Of a stretch of 64,000 nt of DNA, positions 35,001 through 50,000 are shown one piece after another. The stretch spans positions 1-64,000 of the forward strand of contig NZ_LECT01000001.1 in the NCBI RefSeq assembly GCF_001027925.1. The letters are read 5' to 3'. The notes under the pieces are model-generated. The model ran no database searches. It was not told where the DNA came from and saw nothing but the letters and a program-made list of their open reading frames with translations. Both the position numbers and the translations under genes were made by a program. Every line of letters begins with the position of its first letter. Position 1 is the stretch's first letter. This DNA is from Rhodopirellula islandica (GTDB lineage: Bacteria; Planctomycetota; Planctomycetia; Pirellulales; Pirellulaceae).

Positions 35001-38000
35001 CGGCCGTGGCGGGGTCATTCGCGTGGAACACGATCGAATCGGAAACAACTGCTGAACTGATTGACGTTACGTTGACCACCGCGGGTGCGTTGTCGATTGC
35101 AGGCGAAGACAAGAACCGAATCATCGCCGTAACGACTTCCTTGGCAGCTTCACTGGCAACGGCAACGAGCAGCATTGGTTTGGGATTGGCTGCCAGTGGC
35201 ACTGGATCTTTGAACACAATCGATCGACAGCTGGTCGCTCAAATTCGCGATGGGTCGGACGTCGTGGCTGGTTCCGTCCAAGTGGCCACCGTGGATCAAG
35301 CCATCGTGCGTTCCTATTCCGTCGGCGCCAGCCTGGCGATTGGAACCAGTTCTTCCAGCACCGGGATCGCTGTTGGAATTGGTGTTTCGGTATCGGAAAA
35401 TCAACTCTCGGGACAATCCCTTGCTCAGGTCATCGATTCGACGATCGAGGCGTCGGGTGCGGTCAGCGTCACCGCTGATTCTTTTGGTGCCCACTACAAG
35501 ACATTGGAACAGACTGGCGGCAATGCCATCACGGCAGCAGATCTGGATGACGCTGTCGCAAAGGATTCGGACCTGGAGAACACTCCGGCAGATGAATACA
35601 CCCTCGACGAAGCCGCAGACCTTTCGATCCTGGGGCGTTTGTATCGTCAATTGGAAGGGGATGAGGCAGCCGACGCGCTGGGTGGATCCGCCGCACCGAT
35701 CACGTTGACGCAATTGGGCACCGAAACATCAGTGGATCCGGATGACGCTGATTCCACGGTGCAGACAGGTACCAGTTGGTTGCTGGTCAACCAAGACAAA
35801 GGGATCAGCTATGTGATTCGTTTGGTCGACGGGGACCTTGAATTGTATCACGGCGGTGTGACAGCGATCTCCATTGCGGCGTCCGTGTCCATCGCTGCCG
35901 GACAAAACGCAGCGGCCTTTGCTGGTGGAGGTGCGGTGACGCTGAACACGATCACCAACACCGTTGATGCGCACATCATCGATTCGGATGTCACATCCAG
36001 GGTCGCAGGTTTTGGTGTCGCCGGTGTTCAGGTCACAGCGACCAACACCACTGGAATCAGTTCCGTGGTGGTTTCGGCCACGGGATCGGTTGGAATCGGA
36101 TCCAACAACGGTGGCGCCGCGGCGCTGGGTGCGGCGGTGGCCAGGAACCGGATCGGGTATGAGGGAACGACTCGTCAGGCATCCAGTGCAACCGCTACGA
36201 TCAACGGCGGTTCGATCGATACCGATGGCGATGTCATTGTGGCTGCAACCAGCGGGCAAGGGATCAGCGCGGCCGTTATTTCGGCATCCGTCGCGGTCAG
36301 TGCCACGGGATCCAACGGGTTGGGGCTTTCCGGTTCGGGAGCCTACGCCGAAAACAAAATCGCGGCGGATGCCATTGCCACGATTCGCAACATTGACGCG
36401 CCGACCAGCACGATCGATCACAACTTCTCGGCTCGTGATGTGAGCGTTCTGGCGTCAGACAACTCCAGCATCTTCGCTCTCGCCGGTGCCGCCAGTCTGG
36501 CTGGCGCGGCCGCCGGCAGCAACGCTGTTGCCGTGTCTGTCGGTGTCGGGTTGGCAAACAATGCGATCGATACTCAGACGGAAGCCACGATCGAAGATGC
36601 CTACTTCGAACAAATCGTCAATGGCGCGGTTGCCTTCGAATCCATCGGGGAACACGCGGGCAGCACTGAGACGATCAACTACCGAAGCATCGGCGTTGAC
36701 GACGTCTTGGTGCGTGCGGTCTCGAACGGTTCAATCGATGCGATCGCGTTTGCGGCGTCGGCCAGTGTCGCCCTTTCCGGTTCCAACTCGGTCGCGCTGG
36801 GCGGTGCGGGCGCCGATGCTCGCAATCAAATCACTTCGGACACGTTGGCGACAATCGTCGACAGTCGGATCGTGGTAACGGGCGACGTCGATGTGTTGGC
36901 CAACAGTTCGGCTGATATCGACGCGATCGTGCTGGCGCTTTCAGTCAGCTTGGCGGTTGGCGGCAGCAACGGCGTCGGGGCTTCGGTCGGTGTGGCAGTG
37001 ACCAGCAACTTGATCGGCATCAAGACAGACGACGCAATCACAGCGGATTATTCCACCGCGAGCGCCGAGACGATCACGATTTCGCAGAACCAGACCGTTG
37101 AAATCGTCGCCGGACCGCGTGCGGGTTACATCTATCAGTACTTGAGTGCCACGCCTTTGTCGGATCCCAACGCCAGTGATCCAGCCAATTGGCTCACGCA
37201 GCAGGATTACGGCAATTCGGAACTTTGGAAGTGGGTTGGTTTGTCGAGTGACGGTGGTCAAACGCATGCGACTGTGATCGACAGTGGCATCGCCGCTCAA
37301 GGTGCGTTGCAGGTGCAGGCCAATTCGACCAACGAAATTCAGTCGATTGTTGAATCCGCGTCCATGGCTGCCAGTGGTGGCGGAACCGCTGGCGTGGCCT
37401 TGTCCGGTGCGGGTGTCGGCGTGACCAACCGCATTGAAATGGATGTTCGATCCACCATGGATGGCGATGGGCCCGTCGCGAGCGTGCCAGCGTACGTTGG
37501 ACCTGCGGGGACTGTGATTGCCACGTTTGCCCGCACCAGTCCGGTCGCCACGGCGCAATCTTCCAATAGCCACTTGGACGCCTTCACCGGCAGTGACCTG
37601 CCAAGCATTCATGCCCAGTCGATTCGTGTCGCCGCCACTGACAACAGCGCCATTGAAGCTGTTGCTGGTGCCACATCATTGGCAGCGTCTTTCGCGGGAA
37701 CCGCTGCCGTTTCGCTGGCAGTGAGTGCTTCGGTTGCTCGGAACCAGATCAACAACGACGTCCTTGCCACGATCTCTGATTCCGGCGTCTTCTCCACCGG
37801 CAGCAGCACGGTCACCGAAGATTTGCCGGCAACTCCGCCATACCAGATCACATCCACAGCGGGAAACATTGACGTCCTCGCGACCGAGAATGCCCGGATC
37901 GATGCGGTTTCGCACGCCGCCGCGATGGCGATCAGTGGCGGTCTCGTGGGCGTGGCGTTGTCGGGGGCAGGGGCATCGGCGTTCAACGACATCGATTCCA

Positions 38001-41000
38001 AATCGCTGGCCAGTATCGAAGACTCCAGCGTCGCCTCTTTGGGATTGTTGGCAACGTATCAAGACGCGGCGGTTGGGGTCACGCCTGCGAATCTGTCGGT
38101 CTTGGCCAGCAATGTGTCTGACATCGACGCCACCGTGGTCGCCATTTCGGCGGCGGTTGCAGGAGGCAAGTTTGCGGGAGCAGGGTCGATCGGTGTGGCC
38201 ATCGCACGCAATCGCATCGGCAGTCTAGCGAGTGGTACTGCACATCAGACTCACGCGTCGATCACGGATTCGAATGTCAGCAGCGGCGACACCGCGACGA
38301 TCAAGGCGACTTCTGCTGAAACCGTGGCTTCCACGTCGGCCGCGGGAAGTGTGGCCATTGCGATTGGAATCGGTGCTGGCGTTTCCGCCAGTGGAACCAG
38401 CACGCTCAACGTGGTTCAAGGATCCGTCCGTGCCATGGTCGAAGATTCTGACTTGGTTGCTCGCGACGCAATCATCCAGGCCGAAAGCGCCACCCAGATT
38501 GAACGGGCGACTGCGGTTGGGGCGTCGTTGTCGGCGGGTGTCGGTGCAGTCAGCGTGGCGATCACGGTCGTTGACAACTCGATCGCGAAAAGCGTTTACG
38601 CTGGGATCGAAGGCGAGCGCACTGACCAAGTCACTGCGCTCAATGACATCACCATTGAAGCGACGACCAACGACCGCATCGAAGACGTTGCCGGTGTCAC
38701 GACCAGTGTCTCGGCGGGACTCGGTGTTGCTGTTGCGGGCGGTGGTTTGGGGATCACGAACAACATCGCCAATTCGGTGGAAGCCAAAATCGACGGTGGT
38801 TTGACCGTCACGGCGGGAGGGGATGTGAGCGTCGAAGCGATGGAGACATCTTACGTGGAAGCCACCGCCGCCAACGCCAATCTGGCGTACAGTCCCACGG
38901 GAATTGGCGCCGCACTCGGTGTCTCGGTGATCAAAAATGAAATCAGCAGTGCCGTTCGCAGCACCATCGTGGATGCCAATGTCTACGCCGCGAACGTGGA
39001 CGTGCTGGCAGACACGGATGCGACCATCGAGGAGACATTCAGTGTCGCGATTTCAGCCGGTTCGAGTTATGCGGCGAGCACCAACTTGGCAACGGCCGTG
39101 CTGAAAACGCTGACTGCGGTGAGTGTCGATGCGGCAACCATCCAAGCGACGGAAAGCGTGCAGATTGTAGCGGACAGCAAAACCAAGGCTCGCAGCCAAG
39201 CGGACGGTGGTGCGCTCAGTCTCGGTGCCGCGGTGGGCATTATGAAATCCCAACTGACGGCAGGGCGGGGCACTGGTGTTGACGAAGTGGCGGCGTTGAT
39301 TGACTCGGGAACGACGATCACGGCACCCAACGTCACGATTGCTGCGCGTTCGTATGACGATCTGCTTAGTAAAACGATTGCCGCTGGTGGCGGCGTTGTG
39401 GCCATCAACGCATCCCTGGCCAAGTTGGACACGGATCAGTCCGTGTCGACGTTGTTGGCCAATGGAGCCACGATCGACGGAGGCAACGTTCGCATGGAAG
39501 CGACTGCCAATCAACATGGTGATATCTCCTCGGATTCCTTCACGGTCGGTCTGGGGACCGGGGCGGGCGCGGTGGGAGATCTGAATTTTTGGGGTGACGC
39601 CAAGCTGCAAGTTGCGGGCGGTGCCGAGGTCTACGGCGACAAAGTTGTTTTGGAATCAAACAACTCGGTGACCAAGAATGGAATCAATGGAGGCCAGAAC
39701 TTGCTCAGTGGTTCAGCGGGGTTGGGGGCGGCGGTGATCTTGGCGTCGACGACGAGCATCGGTTCGGGATCGGACCAAACGGGAGCCTACCTGGACATTG
39801 CCGATGGGGCCCTGATCGATGTTGCCGGCAGTGCGTCGTCCCCGGGCGTGTTGCAGATTTCTTCGAGCATGTCGACGGACGCTCGTGACCGAGTTCGGAT
39901 TGAATCTGTGGCGGGTTTCGCCGCAACGACTGGCGTCAGCACGATCCATTCCAACACCGATTCGAATGTCACCATTGGTCAGGCCAAGCTGATCAATCGC
40001 AGTGGCGACATTGATATCAACACGTTCAGCGACATTGGATTGTTGCCAAGCAGCAATCTGTTTGTTGCCGCGGCCGGTCATGCGGCCGCAGGTGCGGGAG
40101 CGAGTGCCATTTCGTACGTTGACAATTCGATTGAAATCAGCGGTTCCGACATTCGTGGCGGCGAAGTGCGTGTTCAGTCCGGACGCAACTCCGACCAAGT
40201 GCCCAACCTGCTCAGCAATTCTGCGAATATCGAAGTCACGACCATTTCGCTTGGACCTTCCGTGGCGATTGGTGTTCCAGTTTCGGAAATGCACTTCACC
40301 AATGACGTGACCATCCATGAGAGCGCCAATGTCGCTGGTTTTCAAGACGTCATTTTGCTGTCCGAACGCAGTGAAGATATCCCTGCCCGCGCCGAAACGG
40401 ACGGCACTGTCATTTCGCTTTCGGGCGTTCCTTATGGGTACAGCGTCTCGGACGCTGGGGAAGAGACCAGTGGAACGTCTCGTGTGAACGTGGCGTCTGG
40501 TTCCAGCGTGATCGCGGGTCTCTACAACCAAACGGCTGTGTTGGTGCGAAGCGTCAGTCTCGATGAGCTGGATGTCAGTCGATTGGCTCTGACGGATCCG
40601 AGTTTGGCAGGGTCCAGCAGCGATCCTGGGCTCTTTAAAACGGCTGACTACACGTGGTTGAAAAATCAAAGTGCTGGCGGAGTGGAGTTGGACACCGATG
40701 TTCCGTACCACTTTTCGCCGCTGAACATCGCTGGCATTCCGGTCGATTTGACCTATGGAACCTATGTGGAAGTTGCCAGCGACCACAGTGCGGGTGGAAC
40801 GCAGGGAAGCACCTATCAGTTCAAACCGTCGGGCGACCGAGATCAAACACACTCGGTCGTGATGCAGAACGAGGACTACACGGATTCCTCACGTTGGACA
40901 CTGGTCGCCGGAAGTGTTGATTCGGATGCGGATGACACAATCGTTTATCAAAGCGATTTTACGAAGGCATTCGAAAGCAATCTGAACAACAAATTCTATG

Positions 41001-44000
41001 TCGTGAAGAATCCCAATCTTCCCAGTCCAACCATTGCGTATCGGGACGTCGGGAACTTACTGGTGCAGCAACGGGAGACGATTTTGGGTTGGATGGGAGC
41101 TCACTCCAACAACAAAGAAGCCCTCGCCCGCTATCAGGTGCAGTTGGATGAAATCGATCGCACGATGAGTGACTTGGGACTGACCGAGACGATCGAAATC
41201 GATGGCAACACGATCACGGTGGCTCGGCAAGATCTTGATGCGTTCTTCGTTGAAATTCCTGATCTGATTGCTGCGCCGGGTTCCATCTTCATCGAAGGGG
41301 ACTCAAGTGAGGTTTCGCTTGATGGGGAATTGAATGCGCGTGCGGGAGCCAACATCACCGTCCACAACATGACGCCCTTCATTCCAATCGTGAATGACGT
41401 CGAAATCCGTGACAATCGGCGTGTGGCGGTGGTGGATGGTGAGTTGACACAGTTCACGCCGGGGAATGTGTTTGTCAATTGGGCGCAGCGGGCTGGCGGT
41501 AACAACAGCAGTTCCCAGGGCGACGCATCGGTCAACATCACTTCGGATGCACTTCCCAACAGTCAGTTCTCGCAGTACGGGTTGTCGGCGTCGCCGTCCA
41601 GCGCGCCGCAAGACCTGTACATCAATGGCGACGTGATCAATGAAAATGGAAGCATCACGATTTCCAATCCCGATGGAAGTGTCAGTGTCAGCGGTCAAAT
41701 CCGTGGGGCGACGGTCACGATCAACGCCGGGCGTGATTTCAACCTGAACGCGCCTGACTGGCTGCACGTGAACCGTGATCCGCGTCAATACGTCAACTAT
41801 CAATATCTCCGCAGCCAAGTGTTCAATGACGAAGGCAACACGACATTGCAGGAATATGACAACGCCTCCGGCGTCAGTGTTCAAGACGCTGTGTATGTGA
41901 GGGTCGGGGGAACGGGGATTTGGATTCCAACCGGCGCAACAGTGAATCTCGAAGAGTCGATTGAAGATGATCTTTCAGAAATTGTTGCTCAAGGAACCAT
42001 CTCGGTCACGGCACGCTATCTCAATGTCAACGGGTTGATTCAGTCCGGCGTTCAAACCGTCCGGGTTTCCATTGACGAAAATTTCCGGCCTTCGGGGACA
42101 ACGACCTCATTGGTAGATGCCAACGGCACGCCTTTGCAAGGAGTGAGTTTTGATCTGGCGGGGCAACCTTCGATTCCGGTCAGTGGCTACTTTGACGCTG
42201 AAAAGAAAGCGATCGTGATCGATGAGCTGGAACCTGCCGGTGGGCGAATCACTTTGGCGGGGCAGATCTTCTCGACGGGCAATGGTCGTTTGGTGGCTGC
42301 CTATGGTGTGGCAAACGTCGACATTGACAACACCAGTGAATACCCGGTCATCATCAGCGGCATTGATACCACGACGAATCGCGAAGGCATCATCACGGTG
42401 GTCGATACCGTGGCGGTCACCAAGACGGTTTACACACGCACATCCAGTGGAGTGCAAGAAAAGTTCTATGTGGAGAACACCGATGACGGCGATGCCAATC
42501 GCATCTCCTACACGGAAGCCGATACGGAAACGGACGATGAGTATCACCCTGGCGCGGGGAATCAAACCGACGCGGAGGATGGTGATGGGCAGTTGCACTA
42601 TGTTTGGGTGGAAGGTCAGGAAAAGACCAAGGTCGAAGTCAAGAAATTTGAAAAGAAGAGCTTCAACCTGTTCGGTGACAATGGGCTCGCCGACGCGCTG
42701 GTCAAGGACAATTCCTACAAATGGAAGTCGGTGAATTACCGTGACTCTCAGCCGATCCTGGAATCGGAGTTCCTCTATCGCTTGGACGCTAGTGCATCGA
42801 GTGAGGGGTTGGATTACCTCGGAGATTCGCCGGAGGTCAATCCTGAATATAGCATTCGCTATCATCAGGCGAATGACACCGATGTGGAGTTGGACACAGG
42901 CGATATCATTGAACTGGTCAACGATTTTCCGGCCGCGCGTGGTGCCGGCGGTCATTTCTATCGATACACCGGAACTGCAACGCTGACGGTCGTGCTCAGC
43001 GATGCGGACTACACCGACACGGATCGTTGGCAGGACCTGGGTAGTTCGGGGCAGACCGCGCGCTATCGCAGCGATTTTGAAAACTATAGCTATCGGATCA
43101 AACAATGGTCCAGCGGCGGTGGTTGGTTGCGCAAAAAGACGCAGCACACTGAGATCACAATCACTCAAGGGATCACGGACTACTACACGCACACGCTTCG
43201 TGCGGACTATCCGATTTCAATTGAGTTCGTTGGACATGACACCGGAGTGTCAACGGTCGACGTGGATAGCAAGAAGGGCATTCTGATCAACGGAGACATT
43301 TCCGTTCCAGCCAACAGTTCAGTCAACTTCGATTCCAGTGCCGGGGACGTCAACGCGTCTGGAACAGCTGGTTTTTATGGTGTTACCCCAGCCCTGGTGG
43401 TTTCTGGTGACATCAACATCAATGTTGAAACGGGCAATGAGCCGATCAACATCACCGCGGGCGGAACCGTGACGATTGATGGGATCACGAACAACACCAG
43501 TGCTGCTCCTGCAGTCGCTGCGATGTCGGCGATGTTCTTCGGTCCCATGTTGGCATCCGTTGAATCTCCTTCCATCATTGAAGTGGAGCAAATTGACGCC
43601 GATGGGGACGTCTTCATCAATGCCGGCGATGGAATTGTTGCTGTCGATGCGAATTCGTTCATTCGCGGCAATCGGATTGAGCTTTCGACACGGCGGGGAT
43701 CCATTGGAACGGCGTTGTTGCCAATCAAAGTGGACAGTGCCTACAACGCCGCGGGCGGTTTGTCTGCCTACGCGCCCGGCGACATTTATGTCACCGAAAC
43801 CGCTGGCAATCTGAATCTGCTGGCCCCACTCAACTATTCCAGCGTCTCGGACGAACTGGACACCACTTCCATCGATGTGGCGGTGCACTCGGTGACAGGC
43901 GATGTGTACCTCACAACCATCGATGGTGACATCATCGATGGCACGCAGGAAAGCACGTCCGCGCCGACTTCTGAAGAAGTGGAAGAGCTGAATCAGCAGC

Positions 44001-47000
44001 TTGGGTTGTATGGCGAAGAGGCGACGCGGGCGGCGGAAACTTCGATGCGCAGCGAAGAGTCCGTCGCGACGAAGAAGTATCACGACTACTGGAACGAAGT
44101 CCGCAACGCGACGCGTGATTCCGTGACAAGCACATTGGCACTGGATGAGATCAATTTCACCAGTGACACCATCGCGACCACCTCGGCTCATGGTTTGGTT
44201 GGTGGTGAAGAACTGTTCCTGACGGCTGGTCAAATCGGTTTGGCGGAAGATTTTCGCTACTTCGTCGTCAAGGTCAGTTCGACGGAGTTTCAATTGCTGA
44301 CCGATCAGCGTGACGCTGCTTTCGCGTCTCAAGACACGGATCGTCTGGCGGATGTCACGCCCGTGGATTTGGTCGCCGGGTTCGACTTTAGTCTGGCAGC
44401 CGTTGAGGTGCAGCGATTCACCTACACCGTCGATGATTCCACGCCAGGTGAAGACACGATGGATCTGAGCGAGACGCTGCGGAGCGGATCGTATGACCCT
44501 GATTATGCGTTCTTGTATACCTCCGTCGAACGCCAAGCTCGGATCGACCAACGGGTCCAGCAGGCGTCGTCGTTGGCTAGCCCCATCTCGGAGAACCTAC
44601 GACGTTACCTGTATCCCGAAACCTTCTCGGTGAATCCTGAGCCGGCTGATACGCAAGAAAGGCTGAACATCATTGGAAGTGATGTGACGCTGATCGCGGG
44701 TGACACAAATACAGAGGTCAACCCTCCCAGCGGACGCATCGGTTCCATCGGCGAACGATTGACGATCGACATGGAATCGGGGTTGGATGGATTGTCACCC
44801 ACTCAGCAAGCGACGCTTTCGCAGGCAACGGTGAACGACGTGCTGGGGATTCACTACGCGACGTACCGTTATGTGGGTGTGGACGCCGAAGCCGCGTTCA
44901 ATTTTCAAACGACCGATTTGTCGGACACGTCGCTATGGACGCGTGTTTCGGCTGATTTCAACACCACCGACGACACAGCAAGCTTCGCGATCACGACCGG
45001 GCAATCCGTGTTGGTGGAATACGACGCGGATCAATTCGGATGGTTTGAATACGTCGGAAGCAACGAAACGATCACGTTGTCGGCTCAAGACTTTTCCGAC
45101 GGGTCGCGATGGTTGGAAATCACCGTGGATCATGACACGAAGGACACGGTCGATCCATCCGGCAACGGTTCCCATGACCGGACGGTCGACTTGCAGTCCG
45201 GACAATTGGTTGCGGACACCACGACGCCAAGCCGCGTGGCGATTCAAGTGGTCGAGGACGTGAACATTCGCGTGACGGGAACCTTGCAAGGAACCGCCAA
45301 GGATGACATCGCCATTCGCAGCGAAGGGGCCTTGGCGGTCAAGAGATTGGTGACTCCTGGTGAAGCACGTTTGATTTCGACGGGTGTGCTCTCGGATGCC
45401 GCCGCGACGGGCGCGAGTGCGGAAGCGGCAATCGTCGCTCTCGCGGGAGCTCATTTGGAAGGGACCGTGGTTCAGGGAGCGTCCAATGGAACACCGTTCC
45501 GGATCATGATCCATGCGGACGCGCCGTTGACGGGGGCCGCCACAGGCGACTTCCGCGTGCAGCAGTTCGGCGGCACTGTTGACCTGGGCGGAACGCAAAC
45601 GATTGATGACTTGAACGTTCTGCGTTTGTCCTCGGGTGGGACTTTGGCGTTGGATGTCACCGCCGGCAACTTGACGGTCGGGCGTTTGCAGTCATCGACG
45701 AGCATTGAGCTTCATGCCTCCGCGAATATCGTGGACGGTTTGTCCGGATCGGCAGCAGAAGATTGGAACTTGAACGCGCCCGCTCTGCGAATTGATGCGG
45801 GTGGTTCGGTCGGGACTTTGGCCAACCCGATGGACTTGCTGTCCGTCGGTCCAGTCAGTGGCACGATCGAAGGCGATTTGTTTGCCAAGAGCCAAACAGG
45901 CACGTCGGTTGGCGAGTGGACTGTCAACGGAACAACAGTCAATTTTGATGTCCAAGGCGGTTTGTCGTTGGAGCGATTCTTCGCGAACAACGCCACCGTC
46001 ACCATCAACACGACGGACGACATTGTTGATGGTCGCGAAACAACGACGGATGGATCCGTGGATGCATTCACGAATTTGTCCGCCCAAGATCTGCGACTGA
46101 ACGCCATCAGTGAAACCGGCGATCAGGCGCGGATTGGTACCGCACTGAATCCTTTGGAAATCAATGTTGGGGCGTCGGACAGCGGCACTGGAACTCTGAC
46201 CGTGAAGGCTGACTTGTCGGTTTGGTTGGCGGAAACCAGTGCGGACATGTTGCTTGGGAATGTGGACTCTTGGCGGGGCGATGTGACCTTGTTCGCCGAT
46301 CGCAGCATCTTGGATGTGTCGCCGGATGAGGAGACTCTGGTCGTCGGTCGGCATGTCGTGTTGCGTGCTGGCTTGGGACAGCAACCGGCGTCGATCGGGA
46401 CGGCTAGCAATCCGTTGGAAATCAACACCGGCAGCAGCGTGGGGGATGGTGCGGATCTGTCTTCCGGGAACCCGATTCGCGGAGCATCGGTGCCCGTTGG
46501 CCGTTTGTCAGCCGTGGCACCTGGTGCCATCGAGATCATTGAAACGGAAGGCAGTGTGACGGTTGACGAAATCGGATCCAACGCCGATGGCCGCATTCGC
46601 ATCAGCCTGCCTGACACGTTGGCGGGAACCGAGGACTTGATCATTGACGCGACCTCCGTGATCACCAACAGTTCTGGGACCACGGTCCTGCGAGTCGGCG
46701 ACAATGTGCAGGTGTTGGCGGGAGCGACCGTTTCAGCGTCGGTGGAAATGCAGTTTGAACTGGATTGGGGCAACGCTGACCCAGACGTCGGTGCCACATT
46801 CACGCTTTCCCAGGACATCCTTGCTCCGATCACTCGCGTGTTAGGCGAAGCCGATCGCGACACGATGCTGTTGAGCAATCTTGCCAGCGGTCACTACTTC
46901 TTGGACGGTGCGGGCGCCACCGACTTGACCGAGATTGATCTCGATGGGATTGGCGATGAACGTGTCACGATCACTGACACCGGGGCGGCCGATGACGGCG

Positions 47001-50000
47001 TCGACCAAGTCACGGTGCTTGGCACGACGGCGGACGATCTGTTTCTGATTCGCAAGCACTTCTTGGCTCGATTGCAAACCGCGGTGGAGCCTGAGGGTGA
47101 AGACGGCTTGGCCGATACCTTGGAACGCATCGACTATGACGCGACGCTGAACGGTGGAATCCTGATTCGATCTGGCAACGGCAATGACCAATTCCTGACC
47201 GATGATTCTTCCACGCCGATCACGATTGAATCGGGCGATGGCGATGATGTTTTCCAGATCGGTCAAGTGTATTCGACTGATCCGAATCCCACGGGATCGG
47301 CTGATGGAGTCACGCAGACTTATGCCAGTGGCGTGGCGGTTGGCGATGAAATTCAAACCACCCAGATCACAGAAGGCTACCTGAGTGCGGGGATCCACTC
47401 GCCGTTGACCATCCGTGCTGGCGAAGGATCGGATTCGTTTCATGTGTTCGCGAACGCGGCCAGTTTGACGATCGATGGCCAAGCCGGCGACGACTCCTTC
47501 CAGCTCCGCAGCTTTGTCAAGGCCGTCGACGATACCGCCTCGGACAACTACGTGGTTCATCGTCCGATGCAATTGAGCGGCGGAGCCGGATCGGACTACG
47601 TCACCGTTGTCGGATCGCATGCGGATGACAACCTGCGTTTGACGCCAGCTTCGATTGACGGTGGCGGTCTGACCACGGTCCTCGACGGCAGCCAAGAATT
47701 GGTGACCGTTAGCACTTTGGCGGGCGACGATCACGTGTTTGTCGAAGGCACCGCGGCAGGCGTGGGCTATCGCGTCGAAGGCAATTCGGGCAGCGACGAG
47801 TTCACGCTGGGCGGCGACGTGACCGAACGGATCATCTCGGCAGCAGGGCCTGGCCAGGCGGCGACGATCCAGCACACGGTCGATGCCATCAGCGATCCGG
47901 CTTATGATGGTTTGTTGGTCCCGGCGATGTCGGCCAACGTGATTGATGCACGCAGTCGCCTCGGGGTGGCAGGAGATGTGGTCGTGATTCGTCAGACCGA
48001 TGGCGAAACACGTGTGGCCGAGCAAGTTGCCGGTTACGCAGCAACCGACCAATACAGCGTCGCGATGGCGGTGGACCGTGCTAGCTACACAGGGCACATG
48101 GCTCATCTGACGTTGTCAGGTTTGGGGACGGGGTTGGAGCTGTCAGTTGATGGAGGCTTGACTTGGGCATCCGCTGCGACGATCGCCTTTGATCCGTCCA
48201 GCAACGCCACTTGGTACGAGGCCAGAACCGTCCAGTTGCGAGCCATTGGGGACACCGTTGCCTCCGGCGACCTTGTCTCAGGGATCCAACACAGCCTTGT
48301 CTCCACACACGCGGGTTTGGATGGAGCCTTCGTTCCTGGTGTGGATGTGCAGGTGGTGGATGACGATCAGGCCGGGCTCATCATCGAGCGCGCTCCTGGT
48401 CAAGATTTGCTGATCGAAGGACGCAGCGATTCGCTTGACCCGACCGAAAACGGAAACGCTTCAGCCAGCTACAGCGTCCGTCTCAATCGAGCGCCCACGT
48501 CGAACGTCACAGTCACGCTCACGCACGACGCGCAAGTCAGCTTGTCACAAACGACTCTGACCTTCACCCCTGCCAACTGGGATCAAGTTCAAGCCGTCAC
48601 GGTGTCAGCGGTCAACGATGTTGCTTTGGAAAGCGAAATGTCCAGCATCGTGGGGCATACGCTCAGCAGTGCCGACGTGGACTTTCAGTCTGCTCAGCCA
48701 ATGCAGTTGAGCTTCACGGTGGTCGACGACGACACGCCGCAGGTGGTTATGCAGGCGAGTGTTACCGGCAATGCGGTGTTTGCAGGGATTGGAGGTGCCG
48801 GAGCCTTCGAGGATACCTACACGGTTCGTTTGAGCCAGCAGCCCACGGGCACCGTCGAAGTCGGCTTGAAGACCGATGGTGCGACCTCGTTCTCGGGTGG
48901 TCGCGTGATGTCAGCAGGCGGTGACCATGCGACGCCCTATGTGGTTTTTGATGCATCGAATTGGAATCAGCCGGTGACGATCACGCTGTCAGCGGTGGCT
49001 GAGTTCACGACCTCGGAAGACATTTCTGTTTCGTCACACCAAGTGGCTGGTTTTGATGGACCGCTTCAGATCGATGCGTCGGCGGTCGCGGACACGGGCC
49101 TGATCAGCTTCACCGAAGCAGTGATGTTGCCAGCGGAACAGACGCAGGCCGCTTCGCCGGTTGCCGACACAGCGGATGAAAGTCAGCAGACCGATCGGAT
49201 CGAAGTCTTCCAAGACGGTAGCCAAGCGGATGACTCTCTGTGGCTGACCGCCAGCCAAATGACTGGCTTGGGAATGACCAGCGACAGCCTGAGCGTTCCG
49301 GGCCAAGGGAGCGATCCGGCGATCAGTTTCAACGCCGGTGTGGCGTACGCTGGTGCTGAGATTTTGGAGACCTTCTTGGGGTCAGGAAATGACTCGATTC
49401 AAATCGCGGGCACCGCTGTGGGAGCGATCACCGTGATCCATGGTGGCGGCAACCGGGAAATCTCCCCGGGCGTGATGGGCGGCGATCACTTTGTTGTCAC
49501 CGGCGGTGGCGTCGATGGTGATTTGGATGCTGAAACCGACCAGGATGCACCGTTGATCTTGTTGGGTGACACGTTTCAAGATGGTCGTGATTTCGCCGGG
49601 CAAACCGGCAACACCGCGGGACTGGCTTTGCGTTACGACCATGATGGGAACGATGTTTTCGACATCACTTCGAGCCAAGGCGTGACTGCCTATGGTGGCG
49701 GTGCAAATGACACGATCCGTGGCGGTAGCGGCAATGATTTGTTGTTGGGCGGTGGTGGCCAAGACAGCATCGAAGGACGCGATGGTCATGATCAACTGTT
49801 TGGCGATTCCGCAATCAACGCGGACCTTCGCACCCGCTTCGATCTTGCCACGGATGTTCTGACCATCACGACCGTCACGGATGTGGCGAACACCGCGCCC
49901 AATCGCGACTTGCTGGGCGGGCACGACGATGATCTGTTGGGTGGCGCTGGCAACGACCTTCTGTTTGGTGATCATGGCAGCGTCACGCTGGCTGTGATTC

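Noticed and set aside
39713-40852. Long open frames on the minus strand inside the giant gene (also at 31214-32230, 46841-48106, 52898-54022 and others)
   Set aside because: They mirror the strongly biased codon use of the giant gene, have no recognisable domain, signal peptide or start context, and overlap fully with a well-supported repeat protein.
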